Under the pieces are notes generated by a model. That model ran no database searches. It was not told where the DNA came from and saw only the letters and a list, made by a program, of their open reading frames with translations. From Lithodes maja (Eukaryota > Arthropoda > Malacostraca > Decapoda > Lithodidae): a stretch of 64,000 bases of DNA. The position numbers and the translations under genes are program-made. The DNA lies in NCBI GenBank assembly GCA_037953745.1, contig JBAKBP010007478.1, forward strand, positions 1 through 64,000, given 5' to 3'. Within the stretch, counting starts at the first letter, position 1. Each line of letters begins with the position of its first letter. This document shows positions 22,080 to 33,639 of the stretch, in pieces.

Positions 22080-22590
22080 TTGTTGAATTCTGAACAGCAT
22101 GCCACGTGGTGTTGGTGAGGAAAGGCCATTGTTGTTGTTAAAGGTGTGCGATGATGGTTAGTCGTAGACGTAGTTTGGTTCATCGAGGTAAGGAGATGGT
22201 GTTCTTGTCGGCTTGCTGGCGGTCGTTCCCAGGTCAATGTCTTCTTCTCCTTCCTCCATCCCCTCCACGTCGACGTCTTCTCCTATGGTGGACTCGGAGT
22301 ATTCAGACGACGTGGAGGCTGCCACCGGATGATCAATGGTGGCTGGTGATGGAGTGGAGGTTGAGGCTGGTCCTGCAGAGTTGACTGGTGGTGGAAAGTC
22401 AGAGACTGCAGAACGTGGAGGTGGTGGGGTGGACTTCGAGAGAGACTTCTGAAGCACCAGACGCCTCCTCGGTTGACATCTCTGTCTCACAGCCTGAGAT
22501 GGAATAAGGCTAGATGGTGGAGATGGTGTTCAATTTCAAGGCGTTTTCGGTGGGGTCCCGGCTTGGAAATGTAGTGGCAAATTGAAGTCC
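22080..22590 (-). pseudogene. Inverted 5' fragment of a Penelope-like element
   Basis: Minus-strand frame 22158-22490 is open (110 codons), Ser/Pro/Glu-rich, and followed by TTT/GTT-rich sequence. It appears to be the 5' part of a second copy facing away from the main RT: head-to-head partial copies are common in Penelope elements. It meets the forward coding part near 22590. Alternative: an unrelated frame in 5' flanking sequence. No domain is recognised. Confidence 0.45.
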
Positions 22591-22593
22591 TAC

Positions 22594-24618
22594 TGGATGA
22601 CATCCTACGATTCCAGAAAGACGGCAAGATCACCACCACCCCAGCCCTACAACCCACCCTACTAGCAGAAGCCGCCAAAACCAGGGGATCCCACCAAAGC
22701 AAGCTCCTCAACAAACACCACTTCAAAGCCGCTAAACAACTTAAAGAGAACCCCAACATCATCATCCGATGAGCTGATAAGGCCTCCTGCCTTGTGATAC
22801 ACGGAAAAGAAGAATACCTACGGAAAATGGACGACATTCTTAGTGATAAAAACAAATTCAAAAGGATAACTCGCAACCCTACTGACGAAATAAAAAGGAA
22901 AACCAACACCATCATCACTGCTATCAACGCCAAAGCCGATGGCGTACACCTGAAGAAACTCATCGGCGAATTCACCCCAGGTTATGCTTACGGTACTATA
23001 AAAACCCACAAACCCGGGAACCCCCTCCGCCCCATCATATCACAGATCCCTACTGCTACCTACCAGACCGCCAAGGCCCTGAACAAACTCCTCACCCCTT
23101 TTGTTCCTCGGCAATACAACCTCAACTCTGCTTATGACTTCCTAGAAATTCTACGAGATGCCCCCCCAGCTAACGACCACATCATCGCCTCCCTCGACGT
23201 AGAGAGTTTGTTTACCAACATGCCCGTTGACAAGACCATAGATTTTATCCTACGTCGAGTTTACCACTGCCCTAATACGCCCCCCCTGGACATCCCGGAG
23301 AAGGCCCTGAAGACGCTCTTGGAACTTTGTACCAAGGAGTCCCTTTCCTCTGCCCCCGCAGGAATATGTACCAGCAAATCGACGGTGTAGCGATGGGAAG
23401 CCCCCTGGGGGTCCTGTTCGCCAATTTCGTCATGGGAACTATCGAAGAGGAACTCCTGGCTGCCCACCGGCGCACTGTCTACTGCAGGTACATCGATGAT
23501 ATCTTCGTGCGGGTGAAGGACCTGGGCGAACTCAGGGACCTCCAGCAGCGCTTCATGGCCGCCTCCGGACTCAACTTCACATACGAAGAAACCACCGATG
23601 GACATCTACCCTTCCTCGACCTCCTTGTCTCCCTCCACGACCATGGCTTCAAAACTACAGTGTACACCAAACCTACTAACAATGGCCAATGTCTTAATGG
23701 GGAAAGTGAATGCCCTAAACGATACCATCAGTCCACCATCGCCGCCTATGTCAGGAGAGCCCTCACCCATTGCACCACCTGGAATGACACACACAATGAA
23801 CTGGAAAGGCTCACCCAGGTCCTAGTCAACAATGGGTATTCCAACACTGACGTCACCAATGCCATCAACCACCACCTAGAAAAATGGTACAAACAAGTCC
23901 CCCTAGCACCAACCCGGCCAATGACATTACATTTTTCTACAGAAACTACATGTCTTCCGACCACACAACAGACGAATCCATTATGAAAGAAATAATTCAC
24001 AAAAACGTCCTCCCCACCAACCCTGACAATAAAATAAAACTCATTATTTACTATAAATCTCCTAAGACCTGCAACCTTGTCCTCCGTAACCGCCCCATTT
24101 CCACCAACCAACCGAAAGACGATCATGTGATATACCAGCATATTTGCACCTCTGGGGACTGTGGACCCCTATCCTATGTTGGAATGACACAGACTCGCCT
24201 TTCCCGTCGACTAACCCTCCACCTTCAATCTGGCGCTATAAAAGATCACTATCAAGCCCCCCACCATCTTGCCCTAACTCGCGCCGACCTAGACAAACAA
24301 ACCACCATACTCGACAAAGAATCAGACCCCAGAAGACTAGCTATTTTAGAAGCTCTATACATCCAAACACTCAACCCCAGCATCAACAACCAAACACAAG
24401 ACCTTCAAATTCTTCCTTCAGGCAAGCGCTACAGGCATACTGCCCCTCTTCCTCTCGCCCTGTGCCCCCCTCCCTTACGCTTCCGCGGTCAGCACACAAC
24501 TGACAACACCAACCAATCACAGCCACCCACAGCCAACAACCAACCACCGATAAGATTTAGTGCCCGTCTCGCGAATAGACTGCCTTCCACCAATGAACAG
24601 CCACCACACACCCAGTAG
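22594..24618 (+). pseudogene. Penelope-like RT and GIY-YIG endonuclease
   Basis: Forward coding region in three overlapping frames. Part 1 (about 22594-23390): DDILRFQKDGKITTTP, IIIR then a stop where Arg is usual, ADKASCLVI, GYAYGTIKTHKPGNPLRPI, SLDVESLFTNMPVDKTID (motif A). Part 2 (23327-23986): QIDGVAMGSPLGVLFANF (motif B), YCRYIDDIFV (YIDD, motif C), HLPFLDLLV, KPTNNGQCLN. Part 3 (23884-24618): NRPISTNQPKDDHVIY, SYVGMTQTRLSRRLTLH and GAIKDH, a GIY-YIG-type endonuclease pattern, then ILEALYIQTLNPSINNQ. Two frameshifts (near 23350 and 23900) and at least one stop (22770-22772) disable it. High GC versus neighbours. Confidence 0.85.
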
Positions 24619-24684
24619 CTCCGCCCACCTCCCTATTCTTGATCCTCGAATTTTGTATAAATATGATGCTTTGTCCCTATTCTA

Positions 24685-24883
24685 ATCATTACCTCTCCAT
24701 TCCATGAAGATGCAAGATGTTTACTTGTGAAACGTTGGATCCACCATGAATTTTGCTAACCTGTTGTACCTCATCTCTGAACCCCAGAGGAAAATTGTTA
24801 GAACTATTGAAAGCTATAACAATAAAATCCTGAATGCTGAAACTGCTATTGCTTTCAACCTCGTCTGTTTAAAAGAGAATCTA
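24685..24883 (+). repeat. Right pLTR of Penelope-like element
   Basis: Follows the GIY-YIG coding end by ~65 bp. Contains GATGCAAGATGTTTACTTG then TGAAACGTTGGATCC and continues to a GTTTAAAAGAGAAT block. Matches the left pLTR inverted. Confidence 0.85.
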
Positions 24884-24898
24884 TTACCTGGCTATACT

Positions 24899-25299
<401 letters not shown>

Positions 25300-25300
<1 letters not shown>

Positions 25301-26181
25301 AGTTACAAGAAACTACAAAGAAGAGTTAGTATCTCATAGAAACTGTAATAAGTAGAAAGAGAGAGATTGTGTCTTCTCGTTGGTCCTGTCTTCTTTTGGT
25401 CTTTCTGTATGCAACCTTACTCTTTCTAATTGCTGCATCTATGTCACTTGTGAACTATTTGGGTTGATAAGTCCGGTGGCAGCACCCCATATTTCTAGAA
25501 AAGTTTGCAATGTCTGTTTACATTTGTTTTTTTGCATTTTTATATAATTCTAAGGGTCTAGATAAAATTGAGCCTGGGTGGCCACTCCCCACCCGCTTGG
25601 CTTTTTCAAAATCCAAGATGGCCGCCAATATGGCTGCTTCGCAAAACCAAAACCTAGATTTCACCGTAACTTCCATTCTAAGCACAGTAGACTCTAGATT
25701 TTGGTGTCTATATATATATATATATATATATTGGGGAAAGGAATCCAATTATAAAGTATTTTTTATATTTAATAGGAAATCGAAAACACAAGATAGGCAC
25801 CCAAAACTCTGTGAAATAACCCCAAAATGTTGTGTAACTAAAATGGTTAAGAATACCAATATGTAGTAAATACACGTCTATTTGTGAGAATATGACATCA
25901 GGTGTGACTAGTTTGAAAAATACATTATGAATAACTTAATTGATTAAACAAATACTTTCATTGAGAATTTGTTAGATAACTTGGATTTCATTAATTTATC
26001 CATGGTAACTGAAATAAAATTATTCAAATGTATGCCCTAATTGAATGCACTGTACATAGTTCTTAAAAGCAAGAAAAGCAAGTTGTTGACAGCAAAGTTT
26101 TTTTTTTTTTGTAAAACAATTCATATACCGTACTAAACAATAATCTGTATATCAATATAATTACACTTATATATATGATAA
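25300..26181. other. Gene-free AT-rich sequence, possible transposon end
   Basis: No supported gene. Has a short (TA)n at 25711-25731 and an AAGATGGCCGCCAATATGGC stretch near 25616-25635, phrasing common in transposon ends. Because it lies just 3' of the FEN1-CXC pseudogene it may be that element's terminal region, but the opposite end is lost and this cannot be checked here. Confidence 0.4.
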
Positions 26182-28633
26182 TTAATTGTCATTGTCTTCC
26201 TCGTCACTGCTATCCCATCAATGGTCATCTCTTTCACTAGTGCCATCGGTGACACTTGATGTGTGCTCCTTGATGTTGAAGGGATTGTCACATGCTACAC
26301 CACTACCACAGTAACAAAATAGTGTACAAGCAGGTTGTCTCCCCATGCAACTACATTTACCAGTTGTGCATGCTCTTTCTGATGCACAGCCACACCTTAT
26401 CAGCTTCAGGATATGTTCTGGAGCATATGGTACCCCTTCTTTCATGTGTCGTGGGATCAGACATTTGTTTGTGTCATCTGCTTCCCATCCATACTCTAAT
26501 GGATTAAGGGGAGCTAAATTTCCACTCAAGGCATAGTACCATTGAGCTACTTGATAGTGTGTTCTACGGATGTTCTGTTCAAATGCCTCAGTTGTTGGAG
26601 GCAAACTACAAAGTTTGGGGGTAACTGTAGATTTCCCTATTTTCTGAGACCACTGCCGCTGTCGCAATTCTGTCATGGAAGAGAATGGTGTTGTACTGTT
26701 GTAGCATGCACTCATGAAAGCTGTTGCCTGTTCAATAACTTTGTCAATATCTGCAGTAGGTTGACCAAGCTGATCAAAAGTGTAGCCCTTCCGAGTAACA
26801 GTAATTGCTTTTGTCTTGCCAATTCCATACGTTGCTGCAACTGAATCACAACCAGTTAAAGCATGGAGTGCCAACAGTTCTGGTATTATTGTAGCATGTT
26901 TGTAAGAGGTTGCCTTTACATCTATGCACGATCGATCTTGAATAGGTGACTGCATCGTCATTGAGGATTGGAGGTGCTCTCTCGAGTAAACATAGAAGTA
27001 GAGCAAAAACATCAGTGTCATAACTCACAACACAAATACAGGAATTTGGGTCTTCTTTAGTTAGGCAGATGGCAAGTTGAGTTATGAGTATGTCTGCTTC
27101 TTCATGTGCTGAGGCAAGACTCTATCAATGCAATTTATGTCCCTTATATACGTGGGTAGGTACTTCTTTGTTCAGGGTAACCATCAACTTGTGGTCTTGT
27201 GTCACACTCTGTAAGAAATCTTCATCACTTAGGATCTGGTCAGAAATGAGAGCATTAAGCTGAGTTTTGTTGGTAGAGTTTTTTAACACTAAATTCCGAG
27301 CAGGTAGTGGGGATTTTCTAGTAAACTGGTGGGCACTAGTAGCGCTTGCTTGAGTAGATCTGATACAACTTTTGATAGAGTAGTCAAATTATTGGTCAAA
27401 GCACAGGTGGACATCAGCTTCAGAGAGGCCAACAGAGATCCACACTTTGAAGCCCGATATGAATGTATCAATGGTTCCTTGAGTTGGCCAGTTGAGCGTT
27501 CATAGAAGATCTAACACATCTACCACCAGGGCTGTTGGGCATAAGGTAATGCACTTTGATACATCCACTTTGAGATTATTTTTCAGTACAGACTTTCCAG
27601 TTGCGAATCGCATCTGCCCATCAACATTGAACATCGATGGTGGATAAGCAGTAAGTTCTGTGGCGAACACTTGTTGCAGATAAAGATCACGCTGATTCAC
27701 TAGAACGCCAATCACACGAGGATAGATTGCCTCCTGGTCAACGACAGCATTCTCTCCAATTGTGAGATATTTGTTATGTACAGCTAAGGTACCATTTGTT
27801 TTTTGAGTGAGGTGTAGAAACCTTCTGCCCCGGATGCTTCAAACTGAATCATCTGCTTAGTGCCAATCTCCAGGGCTCTGTCAACATTAAAATTTTGCTG
27901 AGCATACTGGCCAGTCGAAATGTTTAGCAGACATCCTGCAGCATGGGTACCTGGATCCATTGGGTCAATACTTTCCTCTAGAACTGCCCGCAGTGATTGA
28001 CGATCACAACCATCTCTATGGATACGACTTATAGATTCCTCCTTGTGCATTCTTTTCACATCTTCTTCAGCTCCAGACAATATCTTAAGGTCACCAGTCA
28101 AGGTCATTGTTGCATCCATACTGTATACCCATGTTGCCATTGTTTGAGACCTCTTTCTGGTTCCAATAATGCCTCCTGGCCCATGCCCTTTCCTCATCCA
28201 GTTTGTCTTAATAAACATATCACTCCACTGTCCATTGTTGAAACCAGCAATGTGGTGCAGGGCTTGCTCTCCACGACAAAACCTGTCCAATATCTCAGGT
28301 CCAAGCCATGTTATTGAATGTACGTAGTAAAGACCATATCTGCTATAATTGTATTTGTGAGCTGCAAACATGTAGGGTAGCAATTCTTCTGCTGTTTTAA
28401 TGTGGAGGCCAATCCCCTTCATGCGATGCTCTGCAAAACCTCATCATTAAGAAAGTGGGTGTGATAACATTGTTGACCCGCATTTTTGTAGTATACGGCT
28501 CTGAGCAGCAAGTTCATTGAGAATATCTTCAAGACCATCCATACTTGCTGGGGGTGAGTCTTTCTGAAACAGTGGTCATAGCAACTCTTCAGTTAGTAGT
28601 CGCAATGCTTGAACATTCTGTGGAAACTTCTTA
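26182..28633 (-). pseudogene. FEN1/PIN-like + CXC protein, decayed
   Basis: Minus-strand gene in at least four frames; same superfamily as the intact gene at 36691-38676 but a different subfamily. From the N-terminal side: DGLEDILNELAAQSRILQK near 28520; AAHKYNYSRYGLYYVHS and GQWSDMFIKTNWMRKGHGPG near 28400-28200; YPPSMFNVDGQMRFATGKS near 27620; VVDVLDLLWTLNWP; AHEEADILITQLA near 27110; VSYDTDVFALLL near 27020; LHALTGCDSVAATYGIGK near 26860, resembling the GCD..GIG helix-hairpin-helix of flap nucleases; and a cysteine cluster with CASERACTTGKCSC near 26380. The open C-terminal frame is 26218-27021; a stop at 26218-26220 cuts off an acidic tail ending at 26182. Its 5' end is cut by the palindrome at 28634. 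Confidence 0.7.
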
Positions 28634-29014
28634 TGCCCCTTTCACACATACAGAACTCGGGCGCCGAATGCAGCAGAGTAGCGTTTTTGTCCCCCGACTT
28701 TTGGAGCTGGCTCGGTATGCCGCATCCAAAGGACTTCACCAGACTACAGCCGCATACAGCCGACGTTGTCGTCTTGACTCCGGAGAAGTCTTGAGACTCG
28801 AACCGACCAAAAAAATAACGGTCATTTTTACATGCCGACTTCACCCGCATCTATAAGACTTCAGCCGATCGACTCCAGAATACAGACGATCGACTTCAGA
28901 GTCGAACCGCATACACTGGCATAAAGCCGACACATACAGGTTCTGTGGCCAACGGAGGTATATACGTCCTCGCCGAAAAAACATGGTAGCAGCGAAACGA
29001 CTGCACCTATGGCT

Positions 29015-29400
29015 TTCATATTTTTACCACATGTACCTTACCCTTTTGGCTACCCACCACAAAAATCCCAAATCCCTCCTCCTACCCACACGCTGACTGT
29101 CGGTCCCGTCAGAAGGAAAACAAAAAAGGAAAATATGTGGCGGCGAAACGACTGCACCAATCGGTTCCATATTTGTGTGACAAGTCCCTTACCCTTCTGC
29201 CTTCCCCCCACCACACCCCCAACTGCCTCCCACCACCCACTTCCAGCGTATCCGTACGAAGAAAAGGAAAAAAAAGGAAAATCCGTGGTGGCGAAAGTAC
29301 CTCACCAATCGGCTTCATATCTGTCAAAACACAAGTCAATTACCCTTCTACCTTCCCCCCATCAACCCCAAAACCACCCTCCCACCCAAACATTCCGATA
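29015..29400. repeat. ~140-bp imperfect tandem repeats, left arm
   Basis: About three units, each with TACCCTTCTGCC-like, CCACCACACCCCC-like and GAAAAGGAAAA-like parts followed by GGCGAAAG/GGCGAAACGACTG. The right arm (31855-32375) has about four units. Confidence 0.6.
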
Positions 29401-29610
29401 CCATAAAAGTCTCTGTAGTCTATAGTGTCTTTTCAGCTACTTTCGGGACCATCGGGGACCTGTTTTCTGGCGAGGGGAGTGTTTTTTTTACCATTATCCT
29501 TCCTTTCTCTCCCAACTTGATAGATTTAGCCCCCCCCCAAAAAAAAACAAAAAAACATCTGGCACTGGCAGAAGCACACCGTCAAAATTGGCTGGCACTC
29601 AGCGGGTTAA

Positions 29611-29905
29611 ATGAGAGGGAAGAGAGTAGGAAGAGAAGAACAGGGGGTAGTAGGGAGGTAGTGAGGGAGGGAAGAGGTGGATGAGAAGAAGGGAGGAAGA
29701 AGGAGGAAAAGAACGAAGACAGGAGGAGAAGGAGGAAAAGTAGGGAGAGAGGAGGAAAAGAAGGGAGGGAGGAGAATGAGGAGGAGAAGGGAGGGAAGGA
29801 GAATGAGAAGCAAGAGGAGGAGGAGAAGAGAGGGAGGGAGTTGAATGAGAAGCAGAGAGGAGGAGGAGAAGGGAGGAAGGGAGGAGAATGAGAAGGAGAG
29901 TGGAA
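29611..29905. repeat. Purine-rich (GGGAGGA) tract
   Basis: About 295 bp of almost pure purine on the plus strand (GGGAGGAAG/GAGGAGGAG variants). The mirrored tract in the right arm (31505-31640) is roughly half as long. Confidence 0.8.
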
Positions 29906-30670
29906 GAGGGTGATCTCGTCGAATACTGGGTCAAGTGCGCTGCGTGGGGCCTATATATAGGGGCCGTGTCGCCGTTCTGTGGTTGGGAATTTTTTTTTAT
30001 TTTTTTTGGTCAGCTTGATGCGGCTGTTTGCGGTTCGAGTTGGGTGTTGTCGGTTGGATGTTTCTGTTGTCTGCTCAAGTTGGCTCGACTCTTCTGCCAT
30101 ATTGGGTTCCGGGTGTTGTCATACGTCTGCACTCCTGTCAATGTGGTTGGAGTCAGCTGTATGCGGCTGCATGCGGCTGAATTCCGCTATTGTCTGTTGT
30201 ACTCGTATGACTCATATTTTTGCATAATTTTTAATAATTTTATGCAAATATATGCAAATTTATGCACAAGACTTCAGCAGACTTCAGCAGACTTTTGCGG
30301 TTGTACTCGTGTCTGGCGGCTGTACTCTGGTGTATGCGGCAGTAGTCTTTATGCTACACATGAAACACAATTCGAGCCGATATACACAAGGACTACAGCC
30401 GCATACAGAAGACTTGGTACGACTAGCGCCGACTAGAGCAGACTACTCCCCGCATCCACCAGACAAATTTCAAGTCTGGCCCAAATTTCAAAACTGACAA
30501 ACATTTTCTTCGCGGACCGCGACTTGACACGCATTGCCAGGACTTCACCAGACTACAGACGACTACAGCCGCATGGGTAGGACTAGGTGCCGACTTGGTG
30601 CCGCATGCAGCAGAGTCGCTACTCGGCTGCATTAGGCTGCATTCGGCGCCCGAGTCCTGTATGTGTGAAA

Positions 30671-32754
30671 TGCCCCTTTCACACATACAGGACTCGGGCG
30701 CCGAATGCAGCCTAATGCAGCCGAGTAGCTACTCTGCTGCATGCGGCACCCAGTCGGCACCTAGTCCTAACCATGCGGCTGTAGTCGTCTGTAGTCTGGT
30801 GAAGTCCTGGCAATGCGTGTCAAGTCGCGGCCCGCGAAGAAAATGTTTGTCAGTTTTGAAATTTGGGCCAGACTTGAAATTTGTCTGGTGGATGCGGGGA
30901 GTAGTCTGCTCTAGTCGGCGCTAGTCGTACCAAGTCTTCTGTATGCGGCTGTAGTCCTTGTGTATATCGGCTCGAATTGTGTTTCATGTGTAGCATAAAG
31001 ACTACTGCCGCATACACCAGAGTACAGCCGCCAGACACGAGTACAGCCGCAAAAGTCTGCTGAAGTCTGCTGAAGTCGTGTGCATAAATTTGCATATATT
31101 TGCATAAAATTATTAAAAATTATGCAAAAATATGAGTCATACGAGTACAACAGACAATAGCGGAATTCAGCCGCATGCAGCCGCATACAGCAGACTCCAA
31201 CCACATTGACAGGAGTGCAGACGTATGACAACACCCGGAACCCAATATGGCAGAAGAGTCGAGCCAACTTGAGCAGACAACAGAAACATCCAACCGACAA
31301 CACCCAACTCGAACCGCAAACAGCCGCATCAAGCTGACCAAAAAAAAAAAAAAAAAAATCCCAACCACAGAAGGGCGACACGGCCCCTATATATAGGCCC
31401 CACGCAGCGCACTTGACCCAGTATTCGACGAGATCACCCACGACGTACACCTCTACCCGCACCTCAACTGCCTGTACACCATGCCAGGACCCAATAGAAC
31501 AACAAAGGCCCTTCTCCCTTCTCCTCCTCCACTCTCCTCCCTTCCTCCCTTCTCCTCCTCCTCCCTTCTTCTCATCCACCTCTTCCCTCCCTCACTACCT
31601 CCCTACTACCCCCTGTTCTTCTCTTCCTACTCTCTTCCCTCTCATTTAACCCGCTGAGTGCCAGCCAATTTTGACGGTGTGCTTCTGCCAGTGCCAGATT
31701 TTTTTTTTTTTTTTTGGGGGGGGGGGCTAAATCTATCAAGTTGGGAGAGAAAGGAAGGATAATGGTAAAAAAAACACTCCCCTCGCCAGAAAACAGGTCC
31801 CCGATGCCGAAAGTAGCTGAAAAGACACTATAGACTACAGAGACTTTTATGGTATCGGAATGTATGGGTGGGAGGAGGGTGGTTTTGGGGTTGATGGGGG
31901 GAAGGTAGAAGGGTAATTGACTTGTGTTACAGATATGAAGCCGATTGGTGAGGTATTTTCGCCACCACGGATTTTCCTTTTTTTCCTTTTCTTCGTACGG
32001 ATACGCTGGAAGTGGGTGGTGGGAGGCAGTTGGGGGTGTGTTGGGGGGAAGGCAGAAGGGTAATTGACTTGTGTTACAGATATGAAGCCGATTGGTGAGG
32101 TACTTTCGCCACCACGGATTTTCCTTTTTTTCCTTTTCTTCGTACGGATACGCTGGAAGTGGGTGGTGGGAGGCAGTTGGGGGTGTGGTGGGGGGAAGGC
32201 AGAAGGGTAAGCGACTTGTCACACAAATATGGAACCGATTGGTGCAGTCGTTTCGCCGCCACATATTTTCCTTTTTTTTTCCCCTTCTGACGGGACCGAC
32301 AGTCAGCGTGTGGGTAGGAGGAGGGATTTGGGATTTTTGTGGTGGGTAGCCAAAAGGGTAAGGTACATGTGGTAAAAATATGAAAGCCATAGGTGCAGTC
32401 GTTTCGCTGCTACGATGTTTTTTCGGCGAGGACGTATATACCTCCGTTGGCCACAGAACCTGTATGTGTCGGCTTTATGCCAGTGTATGCGGTTCGACTC
32501 TGAAGTCGATCGTCTGAAGTCTTATAGATGCGGGTGTAGTCGGCATGTACAAATGACCGTTATTTCCATTGTCGGTTCGAGTCTCAAGACTTCTCCGGAG
32601 TCAAGACGACAACGTCGGCTGTATGCGGCTGTAGTCTGGTGAAGTCCTTTGGATGCGGCATACCGAGCCAGCTCCAAAAGTCGGGGGACAAAAACGCCAA
32701 GACTAGCTACTCTGCTGCATGCGGCACCCGAGTCCTGTATGTGTGAAGGGGGCA
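30671..32754 (-). mobile_element. TIR transposon copy, right arm of giant palindrome
   Basis: Inverted counterpart of 28634-30670. The centre is GTGTGAAA-TGCCCC-TTTCACAC (30663-30684), so the arms are separated by six bases. The outer end is CTGTATGTGTGAAGGGGGCA, followed by TTA (32755-32757). Differences from the left arm: an additional ~140-bp repeat, a shorter pyrimidine tract and about 60 bp at 31441-31500 not seen in the left arm. No transposase. Confidence 0.65.
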
Positions 32755-32757
32755 TTA

Positions 32758-33300
32758 GAGAATTAAATCTATTTCCTTTAACCCAGCGCAGATTAAGAGG
32801 TGACTTAATTCAAGTGTTCAAAATCATCAAAGGCATGACAATATGAACTGTAGTAAGTACTTCACTATCGACCAATCTAATTACACGCGGGGAAACGGTT
32901 GCAAAATTATTGGTAAATCTTTTAACTCACACGAATCTAAGAATTTCTTCTTCAATCGAGTTGTCAACTTGTGGAATGGGCTTCCCCGAGACGTTATAGA
33001 CTGCAGCACCGTTGATTCATTTAAATTCCGCCTAGACAAATATCTCGCATCAAACCCGCGACTGACTGCGTTTGTAAATGCATAACTTTATTTTATCCTC
33101 CCCTCAGTTACTAACCCATATGTCCCCTACTAACTTCCTAGTCCTGCCACGTTAGTGGCAGGGCAGTAGTTCCCTTTCTAATGTTCCCTTACCCACTCTA
33201 AACCACTGTTTGGACACTTGATCCTCAGTGTTTTGGAGGACAAGCAGCCTAGAAGGGTCACTAGATCTGTTGTTGCTTGATTTCCTTTGTACTTTGTACT
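32758..33300 (+). pseudogene. CR1-like LINE 3' fragment
   Basis: Near-identical to 16978-17520: PLTQRRLRGDLIQVFKII, then a one-codon-scale indel at AAAGGCATGACAATATG, then MNCSKYFTIDQSNYTRGNG and LWNGLPRDVIDC, stop at 33083-33085, then 3' UTR. Similarity stops at about 33300 where a minisatellite begins with ACTCCTTTGTACTCC. 5' truncated exactly at the palindrome edge. Confidence 0.82.
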
Positions 33301-33628
33301 CCTTTGTACTCCTCCCCCTCCACTCTTTCATGTACACCCCTCCCCCTCCACTCTTACATGTACACCCCTCCCCCTCCACTCGTACATGTACACCACTCCC
33401 CCTCCACTATTACATGTACACCCCTCCCCCTCCACTCTTACATGTACACCCCTCCCCCTCCACTATTACATGTACACCCCTCCCCCTCCACTCTAACATG
33501 TACACCCCTCCCCCTCCACTCTAACATGTACACCCCTCCCCCTCCACTCTAACATCTACACCCCTCCCCCTCCACTCTAACATGTACACCCCTCCCCCTC
33601 TACTATTACATGTACACCCCTCTTTCCT
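33300..33628. repeat. 28-bp minisatellite
   Basis: About 11 tandem copies of CCCCTCCCCCTCCACTCTTA + CATGTACA with few changes. 28 is not a multiple of three, so all three plus frames cycle through one Pro/His/Thr-rich 28-residue repeat. These open frames are by-products of the repeat. It grew at the junction with the LINE 3' end, whose last motif ends in GTACTC. Confidence 0.9.
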
Positions 33629-33639
33629 CTAACGTCTTT

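Larger units (their letters stand above)
21742..24883 (+). mobile_element. Penelope-like element (GIY-YIG, EN+)
   Basis: Bounded by inverted copies of a ~200-bp terminal sequence (21742-21950 and 24685-24883) that share GATCCAACGTTTCACAAGTA in opposite orientations. Such pLTRs are characteristic of Penelope elements. Inside are an inverted 5' fragment (about 22080-22590) and a forward RT-to-GIY-YIG coding region (22594-24618). Both outer edges are (TA)n tracts. Confidence 0.85.
28634..30670 (+). mobile_element. TIR transposon copy, left arm of giant palindrome
   Basis: Non-coding element. Left end TGCCCCTTTCACACATACAG; its own right end (about 30630-30670) carries the reverse complement of CACACATACAGGACTCGGGC, so it has inverted termini. 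Subterminal zones are packed with CGGCTGTAGTC / GACTACAGCCGCAT motifs in both orientations. Inside are ~140-bp tandem repeats (29015-29400), a piggyBac-like MITE end (29590-29610) and a purine tract (29611-29905). Flanking TTA (28631-28633) matches TTA after the palindrome. A 3-bp TWA-type duplication would fit PIF/Harbinger, a tentative call. Frames here are mirrored in the other arm and look fortuitous. Confidence 0.65.

Noticed and set aside
22487..22975. Minus-strand 162-codon frame
   Set aside because: Antisense shadow of the Penelope RT coding region over most of its length.
29888..31579. Mirrored Cys/Val-rich frames of 80-220 codons in the palindrome
   Set aside because: They read through subterminal repeat motifs and polypurine tracts; conservation between arms follows from the palindrome itself.
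33228..33552. Three overlapping Pro/His-rich frames
   Set aside because: All are one 28-bp minisatellite read in three frames; a repeat whose length is not divisible by three stays open if one frame cycle lacks stops.
33300..33628. CRISPR-like array
   Set aside because: Direct repeats have no unique spacers; it is an ordinary minisatellite in a eukaryotic window.
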